Positions 54,835 to 64,000 of a DNA stretch of 64,000 nt are shown here, piece after piece. The stretch comes from Burkholderiales bacterium (GTDB lineage Bacteria > Pseudomonadota > Gammaproteobacteria > Burkholderiales > Burkholderiaceae_C): contig JABEVE010000029.1 of NCBI GenBank assembly GCA_013044035.1, forward strand, positions 88,689 through 152,688, written 5' to 3'. Every line of letters begins with the position of its first letter. Positions within the stretch are counted from its first letter, which is position 1. A program made the translations under genes and the position numbers. The notes below the pieces were generated by a model that was not told where the DNA came from, made no database searches, and saw only the letters and a program-made list of their open reading frames with translations.

Positions 54835-57228
54835 ATGGGCAACAAGCTGATCAAGAGCGCCGTCGCGGCGCTGATTGCCATCGGCATCCTCGTGGTCGGC
54901 GGCGTGGGGCTGGTGCTGCTGGCGTTCGACCCGAACCAGTACAAGGCGGCACTCATCAGCGTGGTGCAGGAGCGTTATCACCGCACACTGCAATTGCCCG
55001 GCACCATCGAGCTGCGGCTGTTCCCGCCCTTCACTCTGAACACCGGGCCCATGCGTCTGAGCGAGCCCGGCAGCAACACGCTGTTCGCCCAGGCCAGCGA
55101 CATGCGCCTGCATCTGAACCTGCTGGCGCTGCTGCAGCGCCAGATCGTGGTCGACCGCATCGTGCTGGATGCGCCGCACATCGTCGTGCAACGCAACGCG
55201 CAGGGTCAATTCAACTTCGACGACCTGCTGCCCAAGACCGCCATCCCACCTACTTCTGCCGCGGCCACGCCTGCCAGGCCGACCGTACCGGTGGGCATGC
55301 TGGTGCGCAGGCTCAGCATCAACGGCGGCGACATCACCTTGAGCGACGCCAAGACCGGCGTCAGCGGCCGCCTCAGCGGCTTGAACCTTGAACTCTCCGG
55401 ACTGGGCGTGCCTGCCTTGAGCCCGATGAGCCTGAGCGCCCGCGCCATGTTCACCAAACCCCTGCTGGACGCGAACTTCAGCCTGAAAGGACAGTTGCGC
55501 GCCGCGCCGCACGATGCGCTGCTGCTGCAAGACTTCATGCTGCGCAGTGACGGCAACATTCTGGGCATCAAGAAGCTCTTGAGCAATGTCTCGGGCAGCC
55601 TGCGCTACACGCCCGCGCCAGCCCCAGGCGCGCTTGCGGCCGTGGCCGGCAAGCCCGAACCCACGCCACGCAGGGCCCAGCCCGACGGCGACGGCAGCCT
55701 GCAGTTGGAGAACGTGCAGATCAAGGCCCAGGGCCAGAACGCGAAGGGTCAGCCGCTGCAATTCGAAGCTGGCCTGCCACGGCTCGACTGGAGCGGCAAC
55801 AACAGTTTGCAGTTGGGAGCCCTGCAGGCGCGGGCGCTGCTAGGCGCGGCGCCGCGCACCCTGCACCTGGAACTCCAGGCTCCGGCCAGTTCGGGGCCGG
55901 CAGCCAGGCTTGCCATTCCCGGCCTGCGCTTCGACCTGCAGCAAGGCCAGGGGCCGCAAGCGCCAGGCCTGCACGCCAGTTTGCGAGGCGCGCTGAATCT
56001 GGATCTGCCCGGGCTGCAAGCAAGCCTCGGCGACGCCCGGCTGCAAGGCAGTTGGCGAGCCGACCGCGCGCAGGCGCAAACCCTCGCCTTCGACCTGCAG
56101 GGCCGCCTGAGTTACGCACTGGCGAACGCCGACGCCAGCTTCGCCCTGGCCGGACAGGCCGGGCCATCCAAGCTGCAGCTCAGCGGCAGCAGCAAGCAGG
56201 GCGCCATCACCCTGCAGGTCAGCGCCGACCAACTCGATCTCGACGCCTTGCTCGGCACCCACGCCACCGTCGCGGCGGCCCAGCCCGCTGCGAACAGGCC
56301 GGCACCCAAGGTCGGGGTCTCCGGGACAGTTGCGGCGGCACCCTTTGACCTGAGTCCGCTCCAAGGCTTGCAACTCGATGCCCGGCTGCAACTGGGCAGT
56401 TTGCGCGTCAAGGGCATGCAATGGACCGCGTTCACGGCGCATGTGCGCGACGACGGCAACACCTTCAGCGTCGATCCGTTCGCGATGCAGGGCTATGGCG
56501 GCACCCTCGGCGGCACACTGCAGGTGGATCTGAACCATGCCGGCTACGCCCTGATGCAGACCGCCCGGGACCTGCAAATCCAGCCCATCATCCGGGCCTT
56601 GAGCGGCCATGACCTGCTGCTCGGCACGGCCGATGCCCAACTGGCGCTGACGGCGCAAGGCGCGAGCACCGCGGCTCTGCTGGACACCCTCGACGGCACG
56701 GCGCAGTTCGAGGTGCACAACGGCGCGATCAAGGGCTTCGATCTGGCGCAAAGCCTGCGCCAGGCCGGCAAGCTGTTGCGCTTGCGGCAAGACAGCCTGG
56801 GCACCACCATCGGCCAGGAGCGGACCGATTTCACGTCGCTCTCGGTGAGCTTCCAGCTCGCTCGCGGCGTGGCCTCCAGCCATGACCTCAAGCTGCAAAG
56901 TCCGCTGCTGCGGGTGGCCGGCGAGGGCCGTGTCGATCTGCCCGCACGCACGCTCGACTATGTCTTGCGCCCCACACTCGTCGGCACACTCGCCGGACAG
57001 GGCGGCCCCCAGGCAGCCGCCCTCAAGGGTCTGACTGTCCCGGTGCGCATCCGCGGCGCCTTCTCGCGGCCGCAGTACGCCGTGCTCTGGTCGCAGGCCG
57101 CGGGCGGCGCCATCGACAGCGCCTTGAAAACCCGCGCCGAGCAAGAACTGCAGAAACGCCTCGGCGTGAAGGACGGGCAGCAACTGCGCGAGCAGTTGCA
57201 GAACCGGCTCAAGGGTTTGCTGCGCTGA
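54835..57228 (+). CDS. asmA: AsmA-family protein
   Basis: A 797-residue protein with one N-terminal membrane helix (IKSAVAALIAIGILVVGGVGLVLLAF) and a long, repetitive beta-rich periplasmic domain typical of AsmA (VERYHRTLQL, LRLFPPFTLNTGPMRLSEPG, DIEL-type repeats). The C-terminal AsmA signature includes LLDTLDGTAQFEVHNGAIKGFDLAQSLRQ. AsmA-like proteins are proposed to help phospholipid transport to, or assembly of, the outer membrane. Longer upstream frames overlap the divergent promoter, so the ATG at 54835 is preferred. Confidence 0.85.
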   Translation: MGNKLIKSAVAALIAIGILVVGGVGLVLLAFDPNQYKAALISVVQERYHRTLQLPGTIELRLFPPFTLNTGPMRLSEPGSNTLFAQASDMRLHLNLLALLQRQIVVDRIVLDAPHIVVQRNAQGQFNFDDLLPKTAIPPTSAAATPARPTVPVGMLVRRLSINGGDITLSDAKTGVSGRLSGLNLELSGLGVPALSPMSLSARAMFTKPLLDANFSLKGQLRAAPHDALLLQDFMLRSDGNILGIKKLLSNVSGSLRYTPAPAPGALAAVAGKPEPTPRRAQPDGDGSLQLENVQIKAQGQNAKGQPLQFEAGLPRLDWSGNNSLQLGALQARALLGAAPRTLHLELQAPASSGPAARLAIPGLRFDLQQGQGPQAPGLHASLRGALNLDLPGLQASLGDARLQGSWRADRAQAQTLAFDLQGRLSYALANADASFALAGQAGPSKLQLSGSSKQGAITLQVSADQLDLDALLGTHATVAAAQPAANRPAPKVGVSGTVAAAPFDLSPLQGLQLDARLQLGSLRVKGMQWTAFTAHVRDDGNTFSVDPFAMQGYGGTLGGTLQVDLNHAGYALMQTARDLQIQPIIRALSGHDLLLGTADAQLALTAQGASTAALLDTLDGTAQFEVHNGAIKGFDLAQSLRQAGKLLRLRQDSLGTTIGQERTDFTSLSVSFQLARGVASSHDLKLQSPLLRVAGEGRVDLPARTLDYVLRPTLVGTLAGQGGPQAAALKGLTVPVRIRGAFSRPQYAVLWSQAAGGAIDSALKTRAEQELQKRLGVKDGQQLREQLQNRLKGLLR

Positions 57229-57240
57229 GGTCCGTGGCGC

Positions 57241-57942
57241 TCACAAGCCGAAATAGGTCTCGCGCACGGCGTCGCTGGCCTCCAGCTCGGCACGGGTGCC
57301 GGAGAGTCTGACCTTGCCGTGGTCGATGAGATAGCCACGATCGGCCAGTTCGAGAAAAGCGACGTTCTGTTCGGCAATCAGCAGCGAGGTGCCGTGGCCG
57401 ATGCTGGTCTTGAGCACCTCGATCACCTGTTTGACGAACACCGGCGCCAGCCCCGACGAAGGCTCATCCATCAGCAACAGCTTGGGCTCGGCCACCAGTA
57501 CCTTGGCGATGCCCAGCATCTTGCGCTGCCCACCCGACAGGGTGCCGGCGGCGTCACGGCGCTTGGCGGCGAGGTCGGGGAACAGCTGGAACAGGCGTTC
57601 CTTGCGCTGGCGCACCTTGGCGTCGGGCAGGAAGTAGCCACCCAGGGCGATGTTCTCGTCGATGGACAAGGAGGGGAACACGCCGAGCTCGGACATGAAG
57701 GCGATGCCGCGGCGGATGCGCTGGTCGGGAGCCCAGGCATCGATGCGTTCGCCCTCGAAGCTGATGCTGCCGCGCCAGCAGGGCAGCAGGCCGATGAGGG
57801 TGCGCAGCAGGGTGGACTTGCCGGCGCTGTTGGCGCCGAGCAGCAGCACGGTTTCGCCGGCGGCGACGTCGAGATCGACACCCCACAGCACCTGCATCGC
57901 ACCGTAGCCGGATTGCAAACCCTGGACTTCGAGCAAGGCCAT
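57241..57942 (-). CDS. livF: ABC transporter ATP-binding protein LivF (second system)
   Basis: A 233-residue ATPase with Walker A GANSAGKST (Ser replaces the usual Gly), signature LSGGQRKM, Walker B KLLLMDEPSSGL and the LivF-type end. The ATG at 57942 is preferred because a GGAGG lies upstream; the TTG three codons earlier is less likely. It is the last gene of a minus-strand livK-H-M-G-F set. The set is divergent from URC-type pyrimidine genes, suggesting a nucleobase or related substrate. Confidence 0.88.
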   Translation of the reverse strand: MALLEVQGLQSGYGAMQVLWGVDLDVAAGETVLLLGANSAGKSTLLRTLIGLLPCWRGSISFEGERIDAWAPDQRIRRGIAFMSELGVFPSLSIDENIALGGYFLPDAKVRQRKERLFQLFPDLAAKRRDAAGTLSGGQRKMLGIAKVLVAEPKLLLMDEPSSGLAPVFVKQVIEVLKTSIGHGTSLLIAEQNVAFLELADRGYLIDHGKVRLSGTRAELEASDAVRETYFGL

Positions 57943-57947
57943 GGGCC

Positions 57948-58688
57948 TCAACCTCCGATGAAAGCAGCGACCACTTCCGGGTCGCGCGAGGCAGCGTCGA
58001 GCGTGCCTTCGAACAACATGCGGCCGGCGCCGAGGACGATGACGCGCGCGGTGATGTTGTTGAGAAACGCCATCAGGTGCTCCACCACGATCAGGCTGAT
58101 GCCGCGCTGGGCGAGCTTGAGCAACAGCTCGGCAATGCCGCCGAGTTCGGCCGGGTTGAGCCCGGCGCCGATTTCGTCCACCAGCAGCAGCTTCGGCCCG
58201 GTGGCCAGTGCGCGGCCGAGGTCGAGCAGCTTTTGCTGGTTGACGGTGAGCGCGCCCGCCAGCTTGTCGGCCTGGGTGAGCAGGTCGATGTCGCGCAGGA
58301 TGGCGTCGACGTCAACCTGCTGCTGCGCATGGCCGAAGTGGGCGGCGACTTCGATGTTCTCGCGCGCGGTCATGTCGCGGAAGTTCTTGGGCACCTGAAA
58401 CGTGCGGTTGATGCCCAGCCGCGCCAGCTTGTGCATGGGAACCTGGTGCACGGGCTGACCCGCGAAGGTGATGCTGCCGGCGTCGGCCCGGTACAGGCCG
58501 GAGATGACGTTGATGGTGGTGGTCTTGCCCGAACCATTGGGGCCGACCAGACCGACGATTTCGCCCGGAGCGAGACTGAAGCTCACGTCGTTCAACACCA
58601 CGTGGCCACCGAAGCGCTTGTTCACGCCGGCGAGTTGCAAAATGGGCTCGGCACCGCTGGCGGCGCCTGCGCGGGGTTCAGAAGACAC
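57948..58688 (-). CDS. livG: ABC transporter ATP-binding protein LivG (second system)
   Basis: A 246-residue ATPase with Walker A GPNGSGKTT, the LivG block LARLGINRTFQVPKNFRDM, Walker B KLLLVDEIGAGLNP and the H-loop VVEHLMAF. The signature region reads LTVNQQKLLDLGRAL, a diverged form of LSGGQ. I placed the start at the GTG at 58688, which has a GGAGG seven bases upstream; no ATG fits. It overlaps the end of livM. Confidence 0.88.
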   Translation of the reverse strand: MSSEPRAGAASGAEPILQLAGVNKRFGGHVVLNDVSFSLAPGEIVGLVGPNGSGKTTTINVISGLYRADAGSITFAGQPVHQVPMHKLARLGINRTFQVPKNFRDMTARENIEVAAHFGHAQQQVDVDAILRDIDLLTQADKLAGALTVNQQKLLDLGRALATGPKLLLVDEIGAGLNPAELGGIAELLLKLAQRGISLIVVEHLMAFLNNITARVIVLGAGRMLFEGTLDAASRDPEVVAAFIGG

Positions 58689-59661
58689 GCACACCCCTCC
58701 GCGTGAACAGCGACAGAATGCCGCCGGGCAGGAACAGCACCAGCAGGACGATGAGCAGGCCGTAGATGAGCTGGAAATACTGCGGAGTGGAAATGCCGAT
58801 GGCGGCATACAGCGTGTACAGCACCGCCGCGCCGATGATGGGGCCGATGACCGTGCCAACACCGCCGAACAGCGCGAAGACGATGGCGAACACCGAGATC
58901 TGCAAGGTGAACACCGCCTCGGGGTAGAACACCGAGAGGTTCCAGGCATAGGCCCCGCCGGCCAGGCCGGCGACGCTGGCCGAGATCAGCCAGGTGAGCA
59001 GGCGCGCGCGCACCACGTCGATGCCGGCCATGCTTGCGCTCACCGGGTCCTGGCGCATCGCCCGCAACCCCATGCCGAAGCGCGAACTGCGAAACCATGC
59101 CGCCAGGCCCGTGGCCAGAAGCAGCACGGCCAGCATGGTGTTGTAGCTGGCGCCGGGCGAATACACCTGCTCGATTTTGAGGCCGTAAGGCCCGCCGGTG
59201 ATGCCGGCGAGATTGGTGTTGGAGACGACGAAATACAGGATCTGCGACGCGGCCAGACTGGCGATGGAGAAGTACGCCCCCGACAGGCGCAACAGCGGCC
59301 CGAGGATGAGCGCCATCAACGCGGATGCCACGCCGCCGCCCAGCACGCACAGCAGCACCGGCAGTCCGCTGTGCAGCACCAGCAGCGAAGTGGTGTAGGC
59401 CCCGCAGCCAAAAAACCCGACGTAGCCAAAGGGCAGGTAGCCGGTGAAACCGTAGAGCAGGTTCAAGCCCTGCGCCAGGACGATGAACGTCATCAGCGTG
59501 AACAGCAGCGTCTCGTTGCCGTACAGATGCGGCAACAACAGAAATACCACGGCCAACAGCAGCAGCACGATCAGCCCGGGTCGCAACCGCCGCAACCGTG
59601 AAGGCTCGGTCATGGGGATGGGTTTGGCGATGGATTCGGCCATGGGGGTCGGTTCAGGCAT
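58678..59661 (-). CDS. livM: ABC transporter permease LivM (second system)
   Basis: A 327-residue permease with an unusually long charged N-terminus (MPEPTPMAESIAKPIPMTEPSRLRR) and about ten helices. LivM motifs are GLNLLYGFTGYLPFGYVGFFGCGAYT, LSGAYFSIASLAASQI, LRAMRQDPVSASMAGIDV and LPGGILSLFTRRGVRVF. The start overlaps the livH stop by 8 bases; two further in-frame ATGs downstream could also be used. Confidence 0.88.
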   Translation of the reverse strand: MPEPTPMAESIAKPIPMTEPSRLRRLRPGLIVLLLLAVVFLLLPHLYGNETLLFTLMTFIVLAQGLNLLYGFTGYLPFGYVGFFGCGAYTTSLLVLHSGLPVLLCVLGGGVASALMALILGPLLRLSGAYFSIASLAASQILYFVVSNTNLAGITGGPYGLKIEQVYSPGASYNTMLAVLLLATGLAAWFRSSRFGMGLRAMRQDPVSASMAGIDVVRARLLTWLISASVAGLAGGAYAWNLSVFYPEAVFTLQISVFAIVFALFGGVGTVIGPIIGAAVLYTLYAAIGISTPQYFQLIYGLLIVLLVLFLPGGILSLFTRRGVRVF

Positions 59662-60535
59662 TGCGCACCGCCTTGCCGAGCAGCCCGGTGGGGCGGATGA
59701 GCACGATGATCAGCAGCAGCACATACGGCACGAGGTTGGACCAGGAAGAGTAGTAGGTTTGCATCAGCATCGTGCCCAGGCCGAACACCAGGCCGCCGAT
59801 GACCGTGCCCAACGGGTTACCCAGCGAGCCGATGATGACGATGGCGAACGAGGTGGTGGTGAGTTCGTTGCCCAGGTCGGGCGAGACCGAGCCAAGCAGA
59901 TACGGCAGGAACACCCCGGCCGTGCCGGCCAGCGCGAGGCCGGCAACAAAGGCGATGACCGAGACGCGGTTGACGCTGATGCCGGTGGCCAGCGCCTCGT
60001 CGCGGTTGGCCATGATGGCGCGTGTGGCGTAACCCAGCTTGGTGTGGGCGAAGTACAGGTACAGCCCGACGATGGCGGCCAGGCTGAAGGCGGCGGCCAC
60101 CCACCAGCTGTCGGGAAATTGCTGGCCGAACAGGCCAATGTTGCCGGAACCCAGCGCCTCGCCCGGCAGCGAGCGCTGGTCGGCGCCGAAGGCCAGCCCC
60201 GTGAGTGCTTCGAGCATCTGGCCGATGCCGAAGAACAGGATGAAGGACAGCATCTCCGGATCGCTGCTGCGTTGCAGACGCGGCACCACGGCGTAATACA
60301 ACGGGTAGCCGATGACGACGGCACTGACGATGGACAGTGGCACGCCCCACAGCGGGTTGAAACCAAAGTGGCGCGAGACGATCCAGGCGGCGTAGCCGCC
60401 GAGCACAATGAACTGCCCATGCGCCAGGTTGATGATGCGCATGACGCCGAAAATCAGATTCAGCCCGATACCGATCAGGCTGAAAAAAATGCCGTACAAA
60501 ATGCCACCGATGATGGCGTATGCGAGCAGTTCCAA
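59654..60535 (-). CDS. livH: ABC transporter permease LivH (second system)
   Basis: A 293-residue permease with the LivH signature GGILYGIFFSLIGIGLNLIFGVMRIINLAHGQFIVLGGY at the N-terminus and IRPTGLLGKAVRNA at the end. It has about eight hydrophobic segments. The binding-protein gene livK lies 138 bases upstream on the same strand, so the set reads livK-H-M-G-F. Confidence 0.9.
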   Translation of the reverse strand: MELLAYAIIGGILYGIFFSLIGIGLNLIFGVMRIINLAHGQFIVLGGYAAWIVSRHFGFNPLWGVPLSIVSAVVIGYPLYYAVVPRLQRSSDPEMLSFILFFGIGQMLEALTGLAFGADQRSLPGEALGSGNIGLFGQQFPDSWWVAAAFSLAAIVGLYLYFAHTKLGYATRAIMANRDEALATGISVNRVSVIAFVAGLALAGTAGVFLPYLLGSVSPDLGNELTTTSFAIVIIGSLGNPLGTVIGGLVFGLGTMLMQTYYSSWSNLVPYVLLLIIVLIRPTGLLGKAVRNA

Positions 60536-60673
60536 ACACCCTCCCTGATCGATGCTTCAAGCACACACCGGCAACACATCCGCGCCGACCCGCATCGGGC
60601 TGCAGGCAACCTGTTCACCGCCCGGCACGGGGCGATGAACAAGGGTGGCGTCAGGCCCCGTGCGGCCTCAAAC

Positions 60674-61915
60674 TTACGGCTTGGGTGCCGGGTAGACGGC
60701 CTTGCCGGTCGCCTTGTCCTGCGGGTAGACCACAACCACCTTCACGTTGTCGCCCTCGGGCACCAGTTGCGCGACCGGGAGGAGTTGACCAAGCTGGGCG
60801 CCGTTGGCGTTGATCTTGAACTCGCCGAGCAGCGTGGTGGTCTTGCCCGACATGTCCATCAGCGCCTGATGGAAGTCAAGCTGTGTGAATTTGGGCGCCA
60901 TGTCCAGCATGTGCTGGATGATGAGGCCAGTGTTATAGCCCGCAGCATCCAGGAAATTGGGCGCCTTCTTCTTGGCGGTGGTGAAAGCATCGACGAACTG
61001 CGCCGTGTTCTGCCCATAACTCACCTTGTCGTACTTCACCAGCGGCGGCGTCGGGTAGGTGTAGGTGTAGGCCAGCCCCTTGGCGCCGACGTTCTTCGTC
61101 AGGAGGGCGAGCAACTGCCCCGGGAAGATGGTGAAGGTCATGGGGAAATGCAGCCCGCTTTGCGACAGCGCCTTGAGGAAAGCAATGTCGTTGGGCGGAT
61201 AGCCGAACTCCAGCACCGCGTCGGGGTTGCTCGCGGCAATGGTGTGCAGCAGCACGGTGTAGTTGGACTCGCTGGTGGGCACGCCGTGGTCGTACACCGG
61301 CGTGACGCCACCCTTGGCCAGCTCGTCCTTCATGGTGGTGGCCTGCGAAGCGTCGAAGTCGTTGGCGTCGTAGACGATGGCAATGCGCTTAATCTTTTGC
61401 TGCAACAGGTACTTGGCCAGGGGAACCGGCCAGACCTGCGACGACGGAATGCTCACATCGGCGAGGTAGTTGGTGGGCTTGGTGAAGAAGTTGGCGCCTG
61501 AACCGGTGGGGTCGATCAGCAGCATGTGGTGCTCGGCTGCAAGCGGCACGGCCACCGAGGTGAGGACCGAGCCGAAGTCGGCCACCAGCACGTCCACCTT
61601 GTCCTGGGTGATGAGCTGGTTGTAGAGCGTCGTGGCGGTGGAGGTGGAGCTTTGATCGTCGTAGGCGATGATCTTCACCGGGATCTTCTTGTCGTAGGCC
61701 TTGACGAAGATGCCACCGTCCTTGTTGACGGCGTCGACCCAGTACTGCAGGCCCTCGTACTGACCTTGAGACGCCACGGCGAAGGCGCCACTGCTGGCGT
61801 ACAGGGTGCCGATCTTGATCACCGAGGGCGCGGCCGCGGCGTGCGCGGCAACGGCCACCGCGCTCATTGCCATGGCTGCGGCGGCACGTTTCCACGCCTT
61901 GGACATGCTGGTCAT
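60674..61915 (-). CDS. livK: ABC transporter substrate-binding protein (Liv/HAAT type, second system)
   Basis: A 413-residue periplasmic protein with a signal peptide (about residues 1-27, cut after AHA-AAAP). The Peripla_BP_6-type fold shows VIKIGTLYASSGAFAVASQGQYEGLQYWVDAVNKDGG, VDVLVADFGSVLTSVAVPLAAEHHMLLIDPTGSG and IAIVYDANDFDAS. It should capture the substrate for LivHMGF. The divergent URC1/URC4-like genes suggest a pyrimidine or breakdown product, but leucine-type substrates remain possible. Confidence 0.85.
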   Translation of the reverse strand: MTSMSKAWKRAAAAMAMSAVAVAAHAAAAPSVIKIGTLYASSGAFAVASQGQYEGLQYWVDAVNKDGGIFVKAYDKKIPVKIIAYDDQSSTSTATTLYNQLITQDKVDVLVADFGSVLTSVAVPLAAEHHMLLIDPTGSGANFFTKPTNYLADVSIPSSQVWPVPLAKYLLQQKIKRIAIVYDANDFDASQATTMKDELAKGGVTPVYDHGVPTSESNYTVLLHTIAASNPDAVLEFGYPPNDIAFLKALSQSGLHFPMTFTIFPGQLLALLTKNVGAKGLAYTYTYPTPPLVKYDKVSYGQNTAQFVDAFTTAKKKAPNFLDAAGYNTGLIIQHMLDMAPKFTQLDFHQALMDMSGKTTTLLGEFKINANGAQLGQLLPVAQLVPEGDNVKVVVVYPQDKATGKAVYPAPKP

Positions 61916-62370
61916 GATGTGAGTCTCCGGAGTATCCCGCCCGAGCTTTGAAGCCCTTGTAGAACCCTCAAATCTGGGTCAGGTTGGGGTTGAAATGTCG
62001 TAAAACATTCTCGGTTTGGACGCATTGGCCGTCAATGCGTCTGCGCACGCAAGTGCAACAGCATGCTTCAGCCACATGCATGCAAGCGCGCGCCCGATCC
62101 CCGGAGCCGAGCGTCGTGACAAGATGTTCCAGGTGCGTCGCACCGCCCGCAGGGTGAGGGTGCAAAAGGCTATGCCGACGAGGCCGCTCCACATGGCCAA
62201 CCAGGCAACGCGCCAAACCGACGCGGCCGTGCACCATGAAGGGATTGCGCTGTGCCACGCCGCGGTGTTTCAGCGCCTCGCGAAGCGCACCCCCAGCGGG
62301 AAAACCCGGCTCGATGCTTGCTTCCAACGCCGTATATTCTGGCCAATCGGTCAAGATTTTGGAGCCTGTC
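61916..62370. other. Divergent promoter region between livK and the URC1-like gene
   Basis: A 455-base stretch without a supported gene. It holds a short inverted repeat AATGT-N6-ACATT at 61994-62009 in an AT-richer section. That repeat is a possible regulator site shared by the two divergent operons. Frames that cross it are not coding-like. Confidence 0.4.
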
Positions 62371-63608
<1,238 letters not shown>

Positions 63609-63612
<4 letters not shown>

Positions 63613-64000
63613 ACGACCGCGCCGAGGTTGTCGAATCCTCTCTCGGGCGATCGCGCGTCGTGCACGCCGAAAGCCTGCTGAGCGCCGGCGCCGTGCGCGG
63701 CCATGCCGCGCAAATCATGTCCCACGCGCGGCGCGGCGAGCTGGCGCATTTCACTTGGCACCCCGAACGCATGGCTGCCACGGCCGACTATGTGGTCGAC
63801 ACCATCCGCAGCCGTCACCCGGATTTGCATGTGCCCATGCACAGCCGCTGGCGCCACTTCGAGAGCGGCGGCGTCGACCGCGTCGCAAACCTGCTCGACC
63901 CGCTGCGCACCACGCCGCAGGAGCGTGCGCGCATCGCCATCGACCTCGTGGTCCCCAGCGTGCTGCTCGACGCCGGCGCCGGCCCGCAGTGGCGCTACAC
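63609..64000 (+). CDS. URC4-like (DUF1688) protein, N-terminal part
   Basis: About 130 residues are in the window; the gene runs off the right edge. The translation MNDRAEVVESSLGRSRVVHAESLLSAGAVRGHA... with HSRWRHFESGGVDR and DLVVPSVLLDAGAG resembles the DUF1688/URC4 family needed for uracil catabolism by the URC route, a protein of unknown chemistry. It is translationally coupled (ATGA) to the URC1-like gene. The rest of the URC cluster, for example an uracil phosphoribosyltransferase, should follow. Confidence 0.75.

Overview
The window is GC-rich, densely coded DNA from a Gram-negative betaproteobacterium, most likely of the Burkholderiales. The evidence is the atp operon with an atpI leader gene, a HemB with an Asp-type metal site, HemJ, a Burkholderiales-type porin and RND/MFP/TolC efflux genes. 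A Thiomonas-like host is possible, but that guess is weak. No rRNA, CRISPR array or intact insertion sequence was seen; there is one tRNA.

Layout. 1-3039: atpI-B-E-F-H-A on the minus strand. 3.2-13 kb: mostly housekeeping genes (CopD-like, hemB, hemJ, VanZ-like, a 2Fe-2S ferredoxin, a hydrolase, a PBP5/6-type carboxypeptidase, miaB, rmlA/rmlC). 13.25-14.2 kb: srkA. 14.3-28.4 kb: a long collinear minus-strand run headed by an IclR regulator and a TIM-barrel protein, continuing with an EamA permease, CaiB CoA-transferase, ThDP enzyme, porin, type I 3-dehydroquinate dehydratase, aldehyde dehydrogenase, CoA-acylating aldehyde dehydrogenase, citryl-CoA-lyase-like protein, shikimate dehydrogenase and amidohydrolase. 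29.2-36.9 kb, plus strand: a LivHMGF transporter, a VOC protein and TIM-barrel protein that look like a split 3-dehydroshikimate dehydratase, a divergent AroE paralogue and a GlcG/HbpS-like protein. 34.5-40.5 kb is eroded: Fis-type HTH and LysR relics, an orphan Liv-type binding protein, a 34-bp perfect palindrome, an outer-membrane beta-strand relic and a PrlF/YhaV toxin-antitoxin pair with a frameshift in each gene. A tRNA-Met follows at 40.8 kb.

41-54.7 kb: enoyl-CoA hydratase, M61 peptidase, EAL protein, a CusCBA-type copper/silver efflux operon flanked by small exported proteins, DsbC and a UbiH-like hydroxylase. 54.8-57.2 kb: AsmA. 57.2-64 kb: a second Liv transporter (livK-H-M-G-F, minus strand) divergent from a URC1-like GTP-cyclohydrolase-II homologue and a URC4-like protein, suggesting pyrimidine uptake and catabolism.

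The most interesting region is 14.3-39.2 kb. It combines shikimate-pathway-type enzymes in a catabolic setting with a ring-cleaving type of ThDP enzyme, a CoA-acylating dehydrogenase and a citryl-CoA lyase homologue. Its 3-dehydroshikimate-dehydratase-like genes have lost their metal ligands. I propose, as inference only, a route that degrades shikimate- or quinate-like cyclitol carboxylates without aromatisation, ending in citryl-CoA.
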